NCBI GenBank assembly: GCA_004210805.1
Contig: SDXZ01000008.1
Span: 1-38,844 of the forward strand
Reading direction: 5' to 3'
DNA: 38,844 nucleotides
From: Acidovorax sp.
Lineage (GTDB): Bacteria; Pseudomonadota; Gammaproteobacteria; Burkholderiales; Burkholderiaceae_C
Shown here: positions 30,701 through 38,539 of the stretch, piece by piece
How the letters are laid out: each line of letters opens with the position of its first letter
Position numbering within the stretch: position 1 is the stretch's first letter
Notes under the pieces: generated by a model
The model's input: only the letters and a program-made list of their open reading frames with translations
What the model was told of the DNA's origin: nothing
The model's database searches: none
Program-made: the position numbers and the translations under genes

Positions 30701-32476
30701 ATGCCGCCCTTCAACCTCGGCCAGGCAGGTGCAGACCAACGCGACGCAACAGGCGCGCACCGCACAACACTGTGGGTACTGCTGCTGGCCCTGGGGCTTA
30801 GCGGCTGCGCCACCCCGCGGGACCCGCGCAAGGACCAGGAATTTCAAGCCCTGGCCTCCATCACCGACCGGCCCGTGGTGCGCCCTACCCGCTCCATCTC
30901 CAGTTTTTCCGATTCGCTGATGTGCATGGACCACCTGCTGCGCGACGCACAGCTGCCCACCACGCTCATCACCAGCAAGCAGATCCCCGACTACTCCACC
31001 CGCGTGACCGTGGGCACCAAGGACATGGTGATCACTGCGCTGTCGCAGATGTCGCGCCTGAGCAATGCGTTCAGGTTTGTCGACTACGAGGTGGACATTG
31101 CGCGCCAGGACACGGTGCAGAACCTCACGACCATCCTGCTGAACAACAACCAGATGCAGCTGCAGCGGCCGGCGCTGTACCTGTCGGGCTCGATCTCGTT
31201 CGTGGACCAGAACGTCATCAACAACCGGTTCGACACCGGGCTCTCGGGCCCGCGCATCGACCTGGGCTACAGCCAGAGCCGCAACGCCACGATCATCGGC
31301 CTGGAGATGCACCTGGGCGACTTCCGCACGCGCACGCTCATTCCAGGTCTCGACTCTGCCAACGAGGTGGTCATCGGCAACGGCGGCCAGGGGGTGGATC
31401 TGGCCGGCCGCATCGGCACCTACGGCGTGCAGTTCAACGTGGGGCGCGACTACACGCAGGGCTCGGGCGGCGCGGTGCGAACGCTGGTGGATCTGGCCAC
31501 CATCGAGCTCATCGGCAAATGGGCCCGCGTGCCGTACTGGCAATGCCTGACGCTGGAGCAGAACCACCCGGACTTCCAGCGCCAGCTGCGCGACTGGTTT
31601 GACGAAGGCTCGCCCGCCGTGCGCACCCAGCTGGTGGCGCGCTCGCTCAGCAGCCAGGGCTACCTGGCGCCCAGCGCCACCCCGGTGCCCGACCACAGCC
31701 CCGTGTTGCGCGGGGCGCTGGCGCGGTTTCAGGCCGACAACGGCATGGTGGTGACGGGGGTGGTTGACTTCCCTACTTACGAGCGCGCACTGCGCAATTT
31801 TGTCGGCCTGTCGGCCCAGGGCACGCTGGCCCGCATCGGGTGGGCCAGCACCCACGCCGAGCCTGTGGTGCAGGTGGCAGATGCCGCAGCCCCACCGACA
31901 TCCGCACCCGGCACGCCGGCCCGTGGCGCCAAGGTGGTCACGCAAGTGCCCGTGGCTCTGCAGTACGGCGCCCCACCGCCACCGCGCACCATCGACCTGC
32001 AGATCGAGAACGTGCTGCTGGAGCGCACCGCGTTTGAAGTGGGCGAGCAGATCTTTCTGTCGGCCACCGTATCGCGGGCGTCGTACCTGCAGTGCTTTCT
32101 GGCCGACGCCACGGGCACCGTCATCCGCCTGATTCCGAACCGGGCCAACCCCACGGGCTGGGTGTCGGCCAACCATGCCATCCGCATCCCCGACTGGATG
32201 AGCCCGAACCCTGGCTTCATCATGGACGCGGCCAGCCCGGGCACCGAAGGCATTGCCTGTTTTGCCACCGACGAGGACAGCACCCCCCTGCTGCCCGAAG
32301 AGCTGCGCGGCCCGCCGCTCAAGCCGCTCAAGAACTACCCGACGCTGGAGCGGGTGAACGAGGCGTTTGCCGCGGCGCTGGGCACTGAGGGCTACACGGG
32401 CAACGCGGTGTACTGGCATGTGGTGCCGCGCAGGCCGGTAGCCGCGGCGGCCGCGCAACCCGCAGCGCGCAAGTAG
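30701..32476 (+). CDS. CsgG/HfaB-like secretion lipoprotein with peptidoglycan-binding and DUF4384-like domains, 591 aa
   Basis: ATG 30701 after GAGGAGA. Signal with lipobox LSGC (Cys36). Residues about 55-280 match the CsgG/HfaB pattern: DYSTRVTVGTKDMVITALSQMSRLSNAFRFVDYE, LYLSGSISFVDQNVINN, IDLGYSQSRNATIIGLEMHLGDFRTRTLIPG, GVQFNVGRDYTQGSGGAVRTLVDLATIELIGKWARVPYWQCL. In E. coli, CsgG forms a nine-membered outer-membrane pore that exports curli subunits. Residues about 300-368 resemble a peptidoglycan-binding-1 fold (AVRTQLVARSLSSQGYL .. LRGALARFQADNGMVVTGVVDFPTYERAL). Residues about 430-525 resemble DUF4384 (IDLQIENVLLERTAFEVGEQIFLSATVSRASYLQCFLADATGTVIRLIPN). CsgG itself has neither of the latter. 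Predicted to secrete the neighbouring repeat protein. Confidence 0.83.
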   Translation: MPPFNLGQAGADQRDATGAHRTTLWVLLLALGLSGCATPRDPRKDQEFQALASITDRPVVRPTRSISSFSDSLMCMDHLLRDAQLPTTLITSKQIPDYSTRVTVGTKDMVITALSQMSRLSNAFRFVDYEVDIARQDTVQNLTTILLNNNQMQLQRPALYLSGSISFVDQNVINNRFDTGLSGPRIDLGYSQSRNATIIGLEMHLGDFRTRTLIPGLDSANEVVIGNGGQGVDLAGRIGTYGVQFNVGRDYTQGSGGAVRTLVDLATIELIGKWARVPYWQCLTLEQNHPDFQRQLRDWFDEGSPAVRTQLVARSLSSQGYLAPSATPVPDHSPVLRGALARFQADNGMVVTGVVDFPTYERALRNFVGLSAQGTLARIGWASTHAEPVVQVADAAAPPTSAPGTPARGAKVVTQVPVALQYGAPPPPRTIDLQIENVLLERTAFEVGEQIFLSATVSRASYLQCFLADATGTVIRLIPNRANPTGWVSANHAIRIPDWMSPNPGFIMDAASPGTEGIACFATDEDSTPLLPEELRGPPLKPLKNYPTLERVNEAFAAALGTEGYTGNAVYWHVVPRRPVAAAAAQPAARK

Positions 32477-32520
32477 GCCAGCGGCTGCACGGCAAAGAGC
32501 CCATCAGCGCGGCGTCCACC

Positions 32521-33789
32521 ATGGCCTCCCTGATTGCGCCGCACGACACCACCCCGGCGGGGTTGGCAGCGCCGCGGTGGGCACGGTCTGCGCGTGGGCG
32601 CCTCACACGCCAATTGGCAGCCGCCTGCATCGCTGTGCTGGGCGGCTCGGTGCATGCCGTGGCGTCGGTGCACGCGCTGCCGGCCCCGGTGCAAGCGCCT
32701 ATCGAACGCGCGACCCTGAACGCGGCGTCGCCCCGCGCCCCGGGGCCCGACAACCCCGCCCGGGAGAAAATCTTGAACACACTCCGCAGCACGGCGCAGG
32801 GCGACGGCACGCCGCCGCGAAAGCCACGCGCTCCGGCGGCCCGCTCCGCCGCAGACCTGCCGCCCGCCGACGCAGCCTGGCTGCTGGGCTTGCTGGCCCT
32901 GCATGGCCTGGCCATGCCGGCCAACCCGCCGCAAGCCCAACACTGGTTTGAACGTGCGCAAATGCTCGGCCACCCTTTGGCGCCCGCGGGCCTGGCGTGG
33001 TGCCAGCTCAGCGGGTGCGTGGCGCCGCCCAACCCTGCCGCGGCCCTGCCGTGGATCGCGGTGGTGCGGCGCACCCACGCTGCGTTGGCGAAGTACCTCG
33101 AATGGCATGCCGCCAAGGCCTTGGCCCCGCTGACCGAGCCGAACCCTGCGCCACCAGGCCGGGACACGGGCCGTGACGCAAGGCACGACCCAGTGCGTGA
33201 TGCCGGCCGCGACACCAGCGCGCTCGCCTCTCCCGCCTCCAGCCCCGCCCTGCTCAAGCTGCTGACAGAAGCCAGCCGCGCGGGCAGCGCGCAGGCCACC
33301 AACGAACTCGGGCTGGAATACCTGGCCTCAGGCGATCTGGACAAGGCCGCCGCGCAATTCCAGGCCGCATCGGCACGCTCAGCCGCGGCCGCCGCCAACG
33401 CGAGCCTGCTCGCCAGCCGCCTGCACGTCGGCGCCGCAGAACGCACACGCCCTGCCGCCCACAGCGCAGCAGACTGGTACGCCGAGGCCCAGCGCTACCA
33501 CCGCGGCGACGGTGTTCCGGCCAACTACGCCGAAGCCGTGCGCCTGTACCAGATCGCGGCCAGCAGCGGCGACGCACAGGCGCGCCGCATGCTGGCGCTG
33601 ATCTTCTCCCGCCCCGCACCGGACGGCACAGTGGACGTCGCCTGGATGCAGCAGCTCGCGTCGGTAGAGACGGGCCCCAGCGGCCTGCCCCGCGCCGCCG
33701 CCAAACCCCTGGCACCCCACGGCTGGCAGCGCGACCCCACACCGTTGTATGAGCTGGTGCCGCCCGAGTGGCGGGCGCCTCCGCGCTGA
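32521..33789 (+). CDS. Exported SEL1/TPR-like repeat protein, 422 aa
   Basis: ATG 32521, 44 bases after the CsgG-like gene; no clear ribosome site. A hydrophobic stretch at about 30-50 (RQLAAACIAVLGGSVHAVASVHA) gives an uncleaved or late-cleaved signal. SEL1-like helix pairs follow: AQHWFERAQMLGHPLAPAGLAWCQLSG, then a charged low-complexity linker (PPGRDTGRDARHDPVRDAGRD), STNELGLEYLASGDLDKAAAQFQAAS-like units, and ADWYAEAQRYHRGDGVPANYAEAVRLYQIAASSGDAQARRMLALIFS. Such proteins are adaptors in surface assembly and secretion. Its place at the end of the same unit suggests a periplasmic adaptor for the CsgG-like pore, but no direct evidence exists. Confidence 0.8.
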   Translation: MASLIAPHDTTPAGLAAPRWARSARGRLTRQLAAACIAVLGGSVHAVASVHALPAPVQAPIERATLNAASPRAPGPDNPAREKILNTLRSTAQGDGTPPRKPRAPAARSAADLPPADAAWLLGLLALHGLAMPANPPQAQHWFERAQMLGHPLAPAGLAWCQLSGCVAPPNPAAALPWIAVVRRTHAALAKYLEWHAAKALAPLTEPNPAPPGRDTGRDARHDPVRDAGRDTSALASPASSPALLKLLTEASRAGSAQATNELGLEYLASGDLDKAAAQFQAASARSAAAAANASLLASRLHVGAAERTRPAAHSAADWYAEAQRYHRGDGVPANYAEAVRLYQIAASSGDAQARRMLALIFSRPAPDGTVDVAWMQQLASVETGPSGLPRAAAKPLAPHGWQRDPTPLYELVPPEWRAPPR

Positions 33790-33880
33790 GATGTGGGAAG
33801 GTGCCGGTAGCGGCGGCGCGCATTTGGGCTGACGTGCCGTGCGGCGCGACTTCACAGCCGCGCACACGCTCCGGCTGCCT

Positions 33881-33949
33881 AATTTATGAATAAAAACAGG
33901 GCCTAACGCTTATTCCATAAGCGTTAATAGCTATCTATTTAGTAGCATT
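33881..33949. repeat. Dispersed intergenic repeat, copy d
   Basis: In the 418-base gap between the SEL1-like gene and the inositol-phosphatase-like gene. Inner hairpin AACGCTT .. AAGCGTT has a compensating base change relative to the AGCGCTT/AAGCGCT of copies b and c, so the stem is conserved. The rest of this gap shows no gene or clear promoter. Confidence 0.8.
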
Positions 33950-34207
33950 TTCCGGCATGGCAACCTTTGCTGCAACGCCGCCGACTTCCACAGAAACGTC
34001 TAGGCGGCGTGACCCGCACCACGTGTTCCGCGCGGGGCGGCGGCCATTCAGGCTTTGTATAAAACGCGTGCCATTGCTGCTTTGCTTGCGCAGCGCTCAA
34101 CCACAATCGAAGGTGCGCGCCATAGGCACAGCATCGCCCGAGTGGCCGCCCCGGACCCACCCTCTACAACGCTGTCAGCACGACCTGTACAGCCTGTACT
34201 ACCCCCG

Positions 34208-35005
34208 ATGATCGATCACGTCACCCAGCTCCTTCGCCACGCCGCCGCACAGGCGGTGCTCCCCCGCTACCAGTCCCTGCATGCGCAGGATGTGGTGGAA
34301 AAGTCCCCGGGCGAACTCGTCACTGCAGCCGACCGGGAGGCCGAGTCCATCATCACCGAGGGGTTGCGGCGCCTGCTGCCGGACTCGGTGGTGCTGGGCG
34401 AAGAAGCCGCCAGCGCCCAGGTGCAGGTGCGCGACCGCCTCTCGCACGATGGCGATCTGTGGCTGGTGGATCCGCTGGATGGCACCGCCAACTTCGTGGC
34501 GGGCCAGCCGTGTTTCTCCATGATGGTGGCGCTGGTGCGGCGTGGCCAGACCGTGGCGGCCTGGATGCTGGACCCGCTCGCGGACAGCATCCACATCGCA
34601 GAGCACGGCGGCGGCGCATGGACCGACGGCACGCGCGTGCGTGCGGACTCGGCAGCGCCTGCAGACCAAGCCCTTCGCGGCGCAGTGTTCACCCGCTTTC
34701 TACCGGCGCACTTGCGTGACCAGATTGGCGCACGTGCACACCGCATCGCCGCCGTGCTGCCCGGCCTGCGCTGCGCGGGCCATGAGTACCCCGCCATCGC
34801 CACGGGGGCGCAGCACTTCGCCCTGTTCTGGCGCGCTGAAGCCTGGGACCATGCACCGGGCGCACTCTTCCTGACCGAAGCCGGTGGGCGGGTGGCCCGC
34901 TTGGACGGGCGCGGGTACGTGCCGACGGATGTGCGCCCCGGTTTGCTGGCGGCGCAGAACGCCGCGGTGTGGGAAGCGGTGGAGCGCGTGCTGCTGTCCC
35001 CCTGA
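34208..35005 (+). CDS. Inositol-monophosphatase-family phosphatase, 265 aa
   Basis: ATG 34208 (MIDHVTQLLRHAAAQAVLPRY); a start at 34055 would give a poor extension. Metal and catalytic motifs: GELVTAADREAE, GEEA (Glu65), WLVDPLDGTANF (Asp88, Asp91) and EAWDHAPGALFLTEAGG (Asp214), the classic set of IMPase/CysQ/SuhB-like enzymes. Mg-dependent phosphate removal from inositol 1-phosphate, 3'-phosphoadenosine nucleotides or a sugar phosphate is possible. The sequence does not decide which. Length is normal. It is a single gene followed closely by the palindromic element at 35021. Confidence 0.9.
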   Translation: MIDHVTQLLRHAAAQAVLPRYQSLHAQDVVEKSPGELVTAADREAESIITEGLRRLLPDSVVLGEEAASAQVQVRDRLSHDGDLWLVDPLDGTANFVAGQPCFSMMVALVRRGQTVAAWMLDPLADSIHIAEHGGGAWTDGTRVRADSAAPADQALRGAVFTRFLPAHLRDQIGARAHRIAAVLPGLRCAGHEYPAIATGAQHFALFWRAEAWDHAPGALFLTEAGGRVARLDGRGYVPTDVRPGLLAAQNAAVWEAVERVLLSP

Positions 35006-35020
35006 ACCCATACACCCACT

Positions 35021-35192
35021 GTTAAGGATGGCCTGCATAACCCTCGCGAGGCGGTGATAGTGCGGATCGGGATGGGCTACAAGGCGTCTTTTTGCAGCCA
35101 ATAGCCGGGCTATTGGCAAGAAAAGCAACGCAGTAGACCGCCCGAGGCCGCGCTGTCACCGACCGCAGGGAGTTATGCAGGCCATCCTTAAC
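35021..35192. mobile_element. 172-bp MITE-like palindromic element
   Basis: The ends are perfect 21-bp inverted repeats (35021-35041 and 35172-35192, starting GTTAAGGATGG). The inner flanks are partly complementary (GGTGATAGTGCGG against GCGCTGTCACCG), and the centre is a perfect hairpin GCCAATAGCC (35097-35106) and GGCTATTGGC (35108-35117). There is no coding sequence, so it must be moved by a transposase elsewhere if it is mobile. TTAA sits just inside both ends and could be a target duplication, but since it is palindromic this is not testable here. Confidence 0.8.
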
Positions 35193-36123
35193 GGGTCGGT
35201 GGCGGCGCGCTAGTTGCCTGGGGTGGTTCGACCGGCCCGGGCAGCAGCAACCCCTGCTGCGCCGTCACCGTCTCACGCAGAAAGGCCCAGGTGGCCTGCA
35301 TGCGTGCCACGTGCTTGTTCTCCTCGGGCATCGACATCCAGAAGGTGCGGGTGAAACGTGCCGTCTGCGGCAGCACGGCGGTCAGCGACGGGTCTTGCGC
35401 CGCCACAAACGCCGGCAGCACCGCCAAGCCAGCGCCTGCGCGCACCGCTTCGTACTGCGCCAGGATGCTGGTGCTGCGCAGCGCAAAACGTGCGGGGCGG
35501 TGCAGCTCGTCCAGGATCTGCAACTCCTTGGTGAACAGCAGGTCGTCCACATAGCTGATGAAGCTGTGCCCGCGCAGGTCGTCCGCGGTGTGGATGGGCG
35601 CGTGCCGGGCGAGATAGCTGCGCGTGCCATACAGCTGCAGCACATAGTCGGTGAGTTTGACCACCAGCACCGCGCCGCGGGCCGGGCGCTCCAGCGAAAT
35701 CACGATGTCCGCCTCGCGCCGCGACAGGTGCACCAAGCGCGGCAGTGCCAGCAGGTCCAGCACCAGGCCGGGGTGCTCCAGCGCAAAGTGCGCCAATTGC
35801 GGCGCCAGCACCAGGTTGCCAAATCCTTCGGTTGTGCCGATGCGCACCAGCCCCTGCAGGCCCTGTCGCACGCCGGGCGCGGCGTTCTCCACCGCCAGAA
35901 AGGCGGCCTCCATGGCCTCCACCTGGGGCAGCAGTGCGCGGCCGGGCTCGGTCAGCCGGTGGCCGCCCGCCTCGCGGGCGAACAGGGCCGAGCCCACCTG
36001 CTTTTCCAGCGCCTGGATGCGGCGCGCCACCGTGGTGTGGTCCACGGCCAGCCGGCGCGCAGCGCCTACCAGCGTGCCGGCGCGGGCCAGCTCCAGAAAG
36101 TAGCGCAGGTTGTCCCAGTCCAT
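35188..36123 (-). CDS. LysR-family regulator, 311 aa, stop codon supplied by the repeat element
   Basis: ATG 36123 with GAGGGG 6 bases upstream. N-terminal HTH: WDNLRYFLELARAGTLVGAARRLAVDHTTVARRIQALEKQVGSALFAREAGGHRLTEPG. The effector domain includes VRIGTTEGFGNLVLAPQLAHF and ADIVISLERPARGAVLVVKLTDY. The VDHTTVARRI recognition helix marks the subgroup often found beside mmsA/valine genes and aldehyde dehydrogenases. It is divergent from mmsA and is the likely regulator of it. The final codons (PPPTR and stop) run into the terminal repeat of the 172-bp element. The C-terminal low-complexity tail (VEPPQATSAPPPTR) may therefore differ from relatives. Confidence 0.9.
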   Translation of the reverse strand: MDWDNLRYFLELARAGTLVGAARRLAVDHTTVARRIQALEKQVGSALFAREAGGHRLTEPGRALLPQVEAMEAAFLAVENAAPGVRQGLQGLVRIGTTEGFGNLVLAPQLAHFALEHPGLVLDLLALPRLVHLSRREADIVISLERPARGAVLVVKLTDYVLQLYGTRSYLARHAPIHTADDLRGHSFISYVDDLLFTKELQILDELHRPARFALRSTSILAQYEAVRAGAGLAVLPAFVAAQDPSLTAVLPQTARFTRTFWMSMPEENKHVARMQATWAFLRETVTAQQGLLLPGPVEPPQATSAPPPTR

Positions 36124-36228
36124 CAAAGCCCCTCGTCGCTGTGCGCGCCCATGCCGGCAGGCAGAGGCCCATAGTCCGTGCCTCCGTCGCGATCTGCATT
36201 TTTGCAAACCTTGTGCGCAGTATTGTCT

Positions 36229-36242
36229 ATTGTCTTCACAAT
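36229..36242. promoter_or_regulatory. Candidate LysR site in the LysR-mmsA divergent region
   Basis: ATTGT (36229-36233) and ACAAT (36238-36242) flank a four-base centre, preceded by TATTGTC repeated in tandem (36221-36234). A wider pair TGCAAA (36203-36208) and TTTGCA (36243-36248) encloses it. It lies in the 216-base region between the divergent starts, where a LysR regulator would bind. Confidence 0.45.
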
Positions 36243-36339
36243 TTTGCACAGCTACGATGCACGGGTTGCCCGCCGCTTGCCCTTGCCTTTTGCCCTTTCC
36301 ACGGGCTTCTTGCGCCCTCACTTTTCAGGAGACAAATCC

Positions 36340-37863
36340 ATGAATGCACCCACTTCCCAGGCCGTCCTGGCTCCCACCGTTAAGCTGCTCATCGGCGGCC
36401 AGTTTGTTGAGTCCAAGACCACCGAGTGGCGCGATGTGGTGAACCCTGCCACGCAAGAAGTTTTGGCGCGCGTGCCGTTTGCCACGGCCGAAGAGATCGA
36501 CGCCGCCGTGGCCTCGGCCAAGGAAGCCTTCAAGACCTGGAAGAAGACGCCTATCGGCGCGCGCGCACGCATCTTCCTCAAGTACCAGCAACTGATCCGC
36601 GAAAACATGGCCGAGCTGGCCGCTATCCTGACTGCCGAACAGGGCAAGACCCTGCCCGACGCCGAAGGCGACGTGTTCCGCGGGCTGGAAGTGGTGGAGC
36701 ACGCGGCCAGCATTGGCAACCTGCAATTGGGCGAGCTGGCCAACAACGTGGCCAACGGTGTCGACACCTACACGCTGATGCAGCCGCTGGGTGTGTGCGC
36801 GGGCATCACGCCTTTCAACTTTCCGGCCATGATCCCGCTGTGGATGTTCCCGATGGCGATTGCCACGGGCAACACCTTCGTGCTCAAGCCCTCCGAGCAG
36901 GACCCGATGGTGACCATGCGCCTGGTGGAGCTGGCGCTGGAAGCCGGTGTGCCACCGGGCGTGCTCAACGTGATCCACGGCGGCGAGATGGCCGTGAACG
37001 CGATCTGCGACCACAAGGACATCAAGGCGATCAGCTTTGTGGGATCGACCAAGGTCGGCACCCACGTCTACAACCGCGCCAGCCTCAACGGCAAGCGCGT
37101 GCAATGCATGATGGGCGCGAAGAACCACGCCATCGTGCTGCCCGATGCCAACAAGGAGCAAACCCTGAACGCCCTGGCCGGTGCGGCCTTTGGCGCGGCA
37201 GGCCAGCGCTGCATGGCGCTGTCGGTGGTCGTGCTGGTGGGCGAGGCGCAAAACTGGATCCCTGAACTGGTCGCCAAGGCCAAGACCCTCAAGATCAGCG
37301 CCGGCACCGAAAAGGGCACGGACGTGGGCCCGGTGGTGTCGTGCGCCGCGAAGGACCGCGTGCAGGGCCTGATCGAGCGCGGCGTGGCCGATGGCGCCAA
37401 GCTGGAACTGGACGGCCGCAACCCGGTGGTCGCAGGGTACGAAAAGGGCAACTTCGTGGGCCCCACAGTGTTCAGCGGTGTCAAGCCGGGCATGAGCATC
37501 TATGAGCAGGAAGTCTTCGGCCCCGTGCTGTGCCTGTCGGCCGCGGCAGACATCGACGAAGCCATCGCCTTCATCAACGACAACCCCAACGGCAACGGCA
37601 CCGCCATCTTCACCCAGTCGGGTGCGGCGGCGCGCAAGTTCCAGGAAGAGATCGACGTAGGCCAGGTCGGCATCAACGTGCCGATCCCCGTGCCGGTGCC
37701 GCTGTTCTCGTTCTCGGGTTCGCGCGCGTCCAAGCTGGGCGACCTGGGCCCCTACGGCAAGCAGGTCGTGCTGTTCTACACGCAGACCAAGACCGTGACG
37801 GCGCGCTGGTTTGATGACAGCACCATCTCGCATGGTGTGAATACGACCATCAGCCTGAAGTGA
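36340..37863 (+). CDS. mmsA: Methylmalonate-semialdehyde dehydrogenase (acylating)
   Basis: 507 aa, ATG 36340 with CAGGAGA 8 bases upstream. An aldehyde dehydrogenase fold with the MmsA hallmarks: [83 protein letters not shown], the cofactor and active-site turn [12 protein letters not shown] and [19 protein letters not shown], and catalytic Cys291 ([11 protein letters not shown]). It oxidises methylmalonate and malonate semialdehydes to propionyl-CoA and acetyl-CoA in valine (and inositol) breakdown. The missing Glu (Asn in the NAD-dependent ALDH site) fits the CoA-dependent mechanism. Downstream lies an acyl-CoA dehydrogenase of the same pathway. Confidence 0.95.
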   Translation: MNAPTSQAVLAPTVKLLIGGQFVESKTTEWRDVVNPATQEVLARVPFATAEEIDAAVASAKEAFKTWKKTPIGARARIFLKYQQLIRENMAELAAILTAEQGKTLPDAEGDVFRGLEVVEHAASIGNLQLGELANNVANGVDTYTLMQPLGVCAGITPFNFPAMIPLWMFPMAIATGNTFVLKPSEQDPMVTMRLVELALEAGVPPGVLNVIHGGEMAVNAICDHKDIKAISFVGSTKVGTHVYNRASLNGKRVQCMMGAKNHAIVLPDANKEQTLNALAGAAFGAAGQRCMALSVVVLVGEAQNWIPELVAKAKTLKISAGTEKGTDVGPVVSCAAKDRVQGLIERGVADGAKLELDGRNPVVAGYEKGNFVGPTVFSGVKPGMSIYEQEVFGPVLCLSAAADIDEAIAFINDNPNGNGTAIFTQSGAAARKFQEEIDVGQVGINVPIPVPVPLFSFSGSRASKLGDLGPYGKQVVLFYTQTKTVTARWFDDSTISHGVNTTISLK

Positions 37864-37917
37864 GGCGCAGGGGCGGTGCGTGCTGCGACGGGCGTCCCGC
37901 TGCCCACAAAAAATAGC

Positions 37918-37983
37918 AACCCGTTCACGCTGAGCCTGTCGAAGCGCCGCGCAAGGCTTCGACAGGCGCGGCGCAAACGGTTG
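37918..37983. repeat. REP-like inverted repeat after mmsA
   Basis: GCCTGTCGAAGC (37934-37945) and GCTTCGACAGGC (37956-37967) are perfect 12-bp arms; outer AACCCGTT and AACGGTT also pair. The TGAGCCTGTCGAAGC core is a motif common in many proteobacterial intergenic repeats. It may act as a transcription or 3'-end signal for mmsA. Confidence 0.75.
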
Positions 37984-38073
37984 GGGGCACGGAGTGTCTA
38001 GCGTTACGCCGGGGCGTGTCAAAGACCCTGCCAGCCGGACGCAAGCCGCGCAACGGCAGTGTTAAAAGAGGCC

Positions 38074-38496
38074 ATGCAAACTTTCAAGACGACCCGCTGG
38101 CTATCGGCCATGGCGCTGTGCACCTCCTTCTTCGGCACGCTGCTGGCAAGCCCCGGCGCGCTGGCGCAGGCCGGCGCTGCCTGCCGCGACGCTGGCACGG
38201 TGGAGGAGACCAACGCCTGCGCCGTCAAGGCCTACCAGGAGGCCGACACGCAGATCGCAATCCTCTACGGCGACGTGATGCGGGCGCTGTCTGCGCATGA
38301 ACGCCCCCTGCTGCGCCAGGAGCACAGCAGCTGGCAGCGGGACCGCACCACACGCTGCAAAAAGGCTACGCGCAGCACCGAGTCAGACGCCGAGGGTCCG
38401 CGTCTGTACCACGAATGCCTGACCGCAGAGACCCAGGCGCGCCGCAAGGGGCTGATGCGCTGGCTGACGCTGGAGCACCCCTCGGCCAAGCCCTGA
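38074..38496 (+). CDS. LprI/DUF1311-type exported protein, 140 aa
   Basis: Start taken at ATG 38074 (MQTFKTTRWLSAMALC) with AGAGG nearby; a GTG at 38059 adds five residues. The signal peptide ends ALAQA (about residue 32). The mature part fits the DUF1311/LprI-like family: CRDAGTVEETNACAVKAYQEADTQIAILYGDVMRALSAHERPLLRQEHSSWQRDRTTRCKKA, with four conserved cysteines (C..NAC..RCKK..YHEC) and the YQEAD motif. Members are periplasmic. Some, such as LprI of Mycobacterium, inhibit host lysozyme, but most have no known role. It lies between mmsA and an acyl-CoA dehydrogenase without an obvious link to valine catabolism. Confidence 0.85.
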   Translation: MQTFKTTRWLSAMALCTSFFGTLLASPGALAQAGAACRDAGTVEETNACAVKAYQEADTQIAILYGDVMRALSAHERPLLRQEHSSWQRDRTTRCKKATRSTESDAEGPRLYHECLTAETQARRKGLMRWLTLEHPSAKP

Positions 38497-38539
38497 CCTG
38501 GGCATGCAGAACAACAAGAACTGACGAGACAGACACACC

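Noticed and set aside
30644..32458. Long minus-strand open frame (604 codons) opposite the CsgG-like gene
   Set aside because: Shadow of the CsgG-like frame, which has lipobox, ribosome site and recognisable domains.
35021..35192. Possible structured RNA or tRNA-like gene
   Set aside because: The fold is a simple long palindrome with identical ends; no anticodon arm, T-loop or promoter is seen, so a mobile repeat fits better.
36325..38022. Long minus-strand open frame (565 codons) opposite mmsA
   Set aside because: Shadow of a clear mmsA gene; His/Gln/Val/Gly-rich without any domain.
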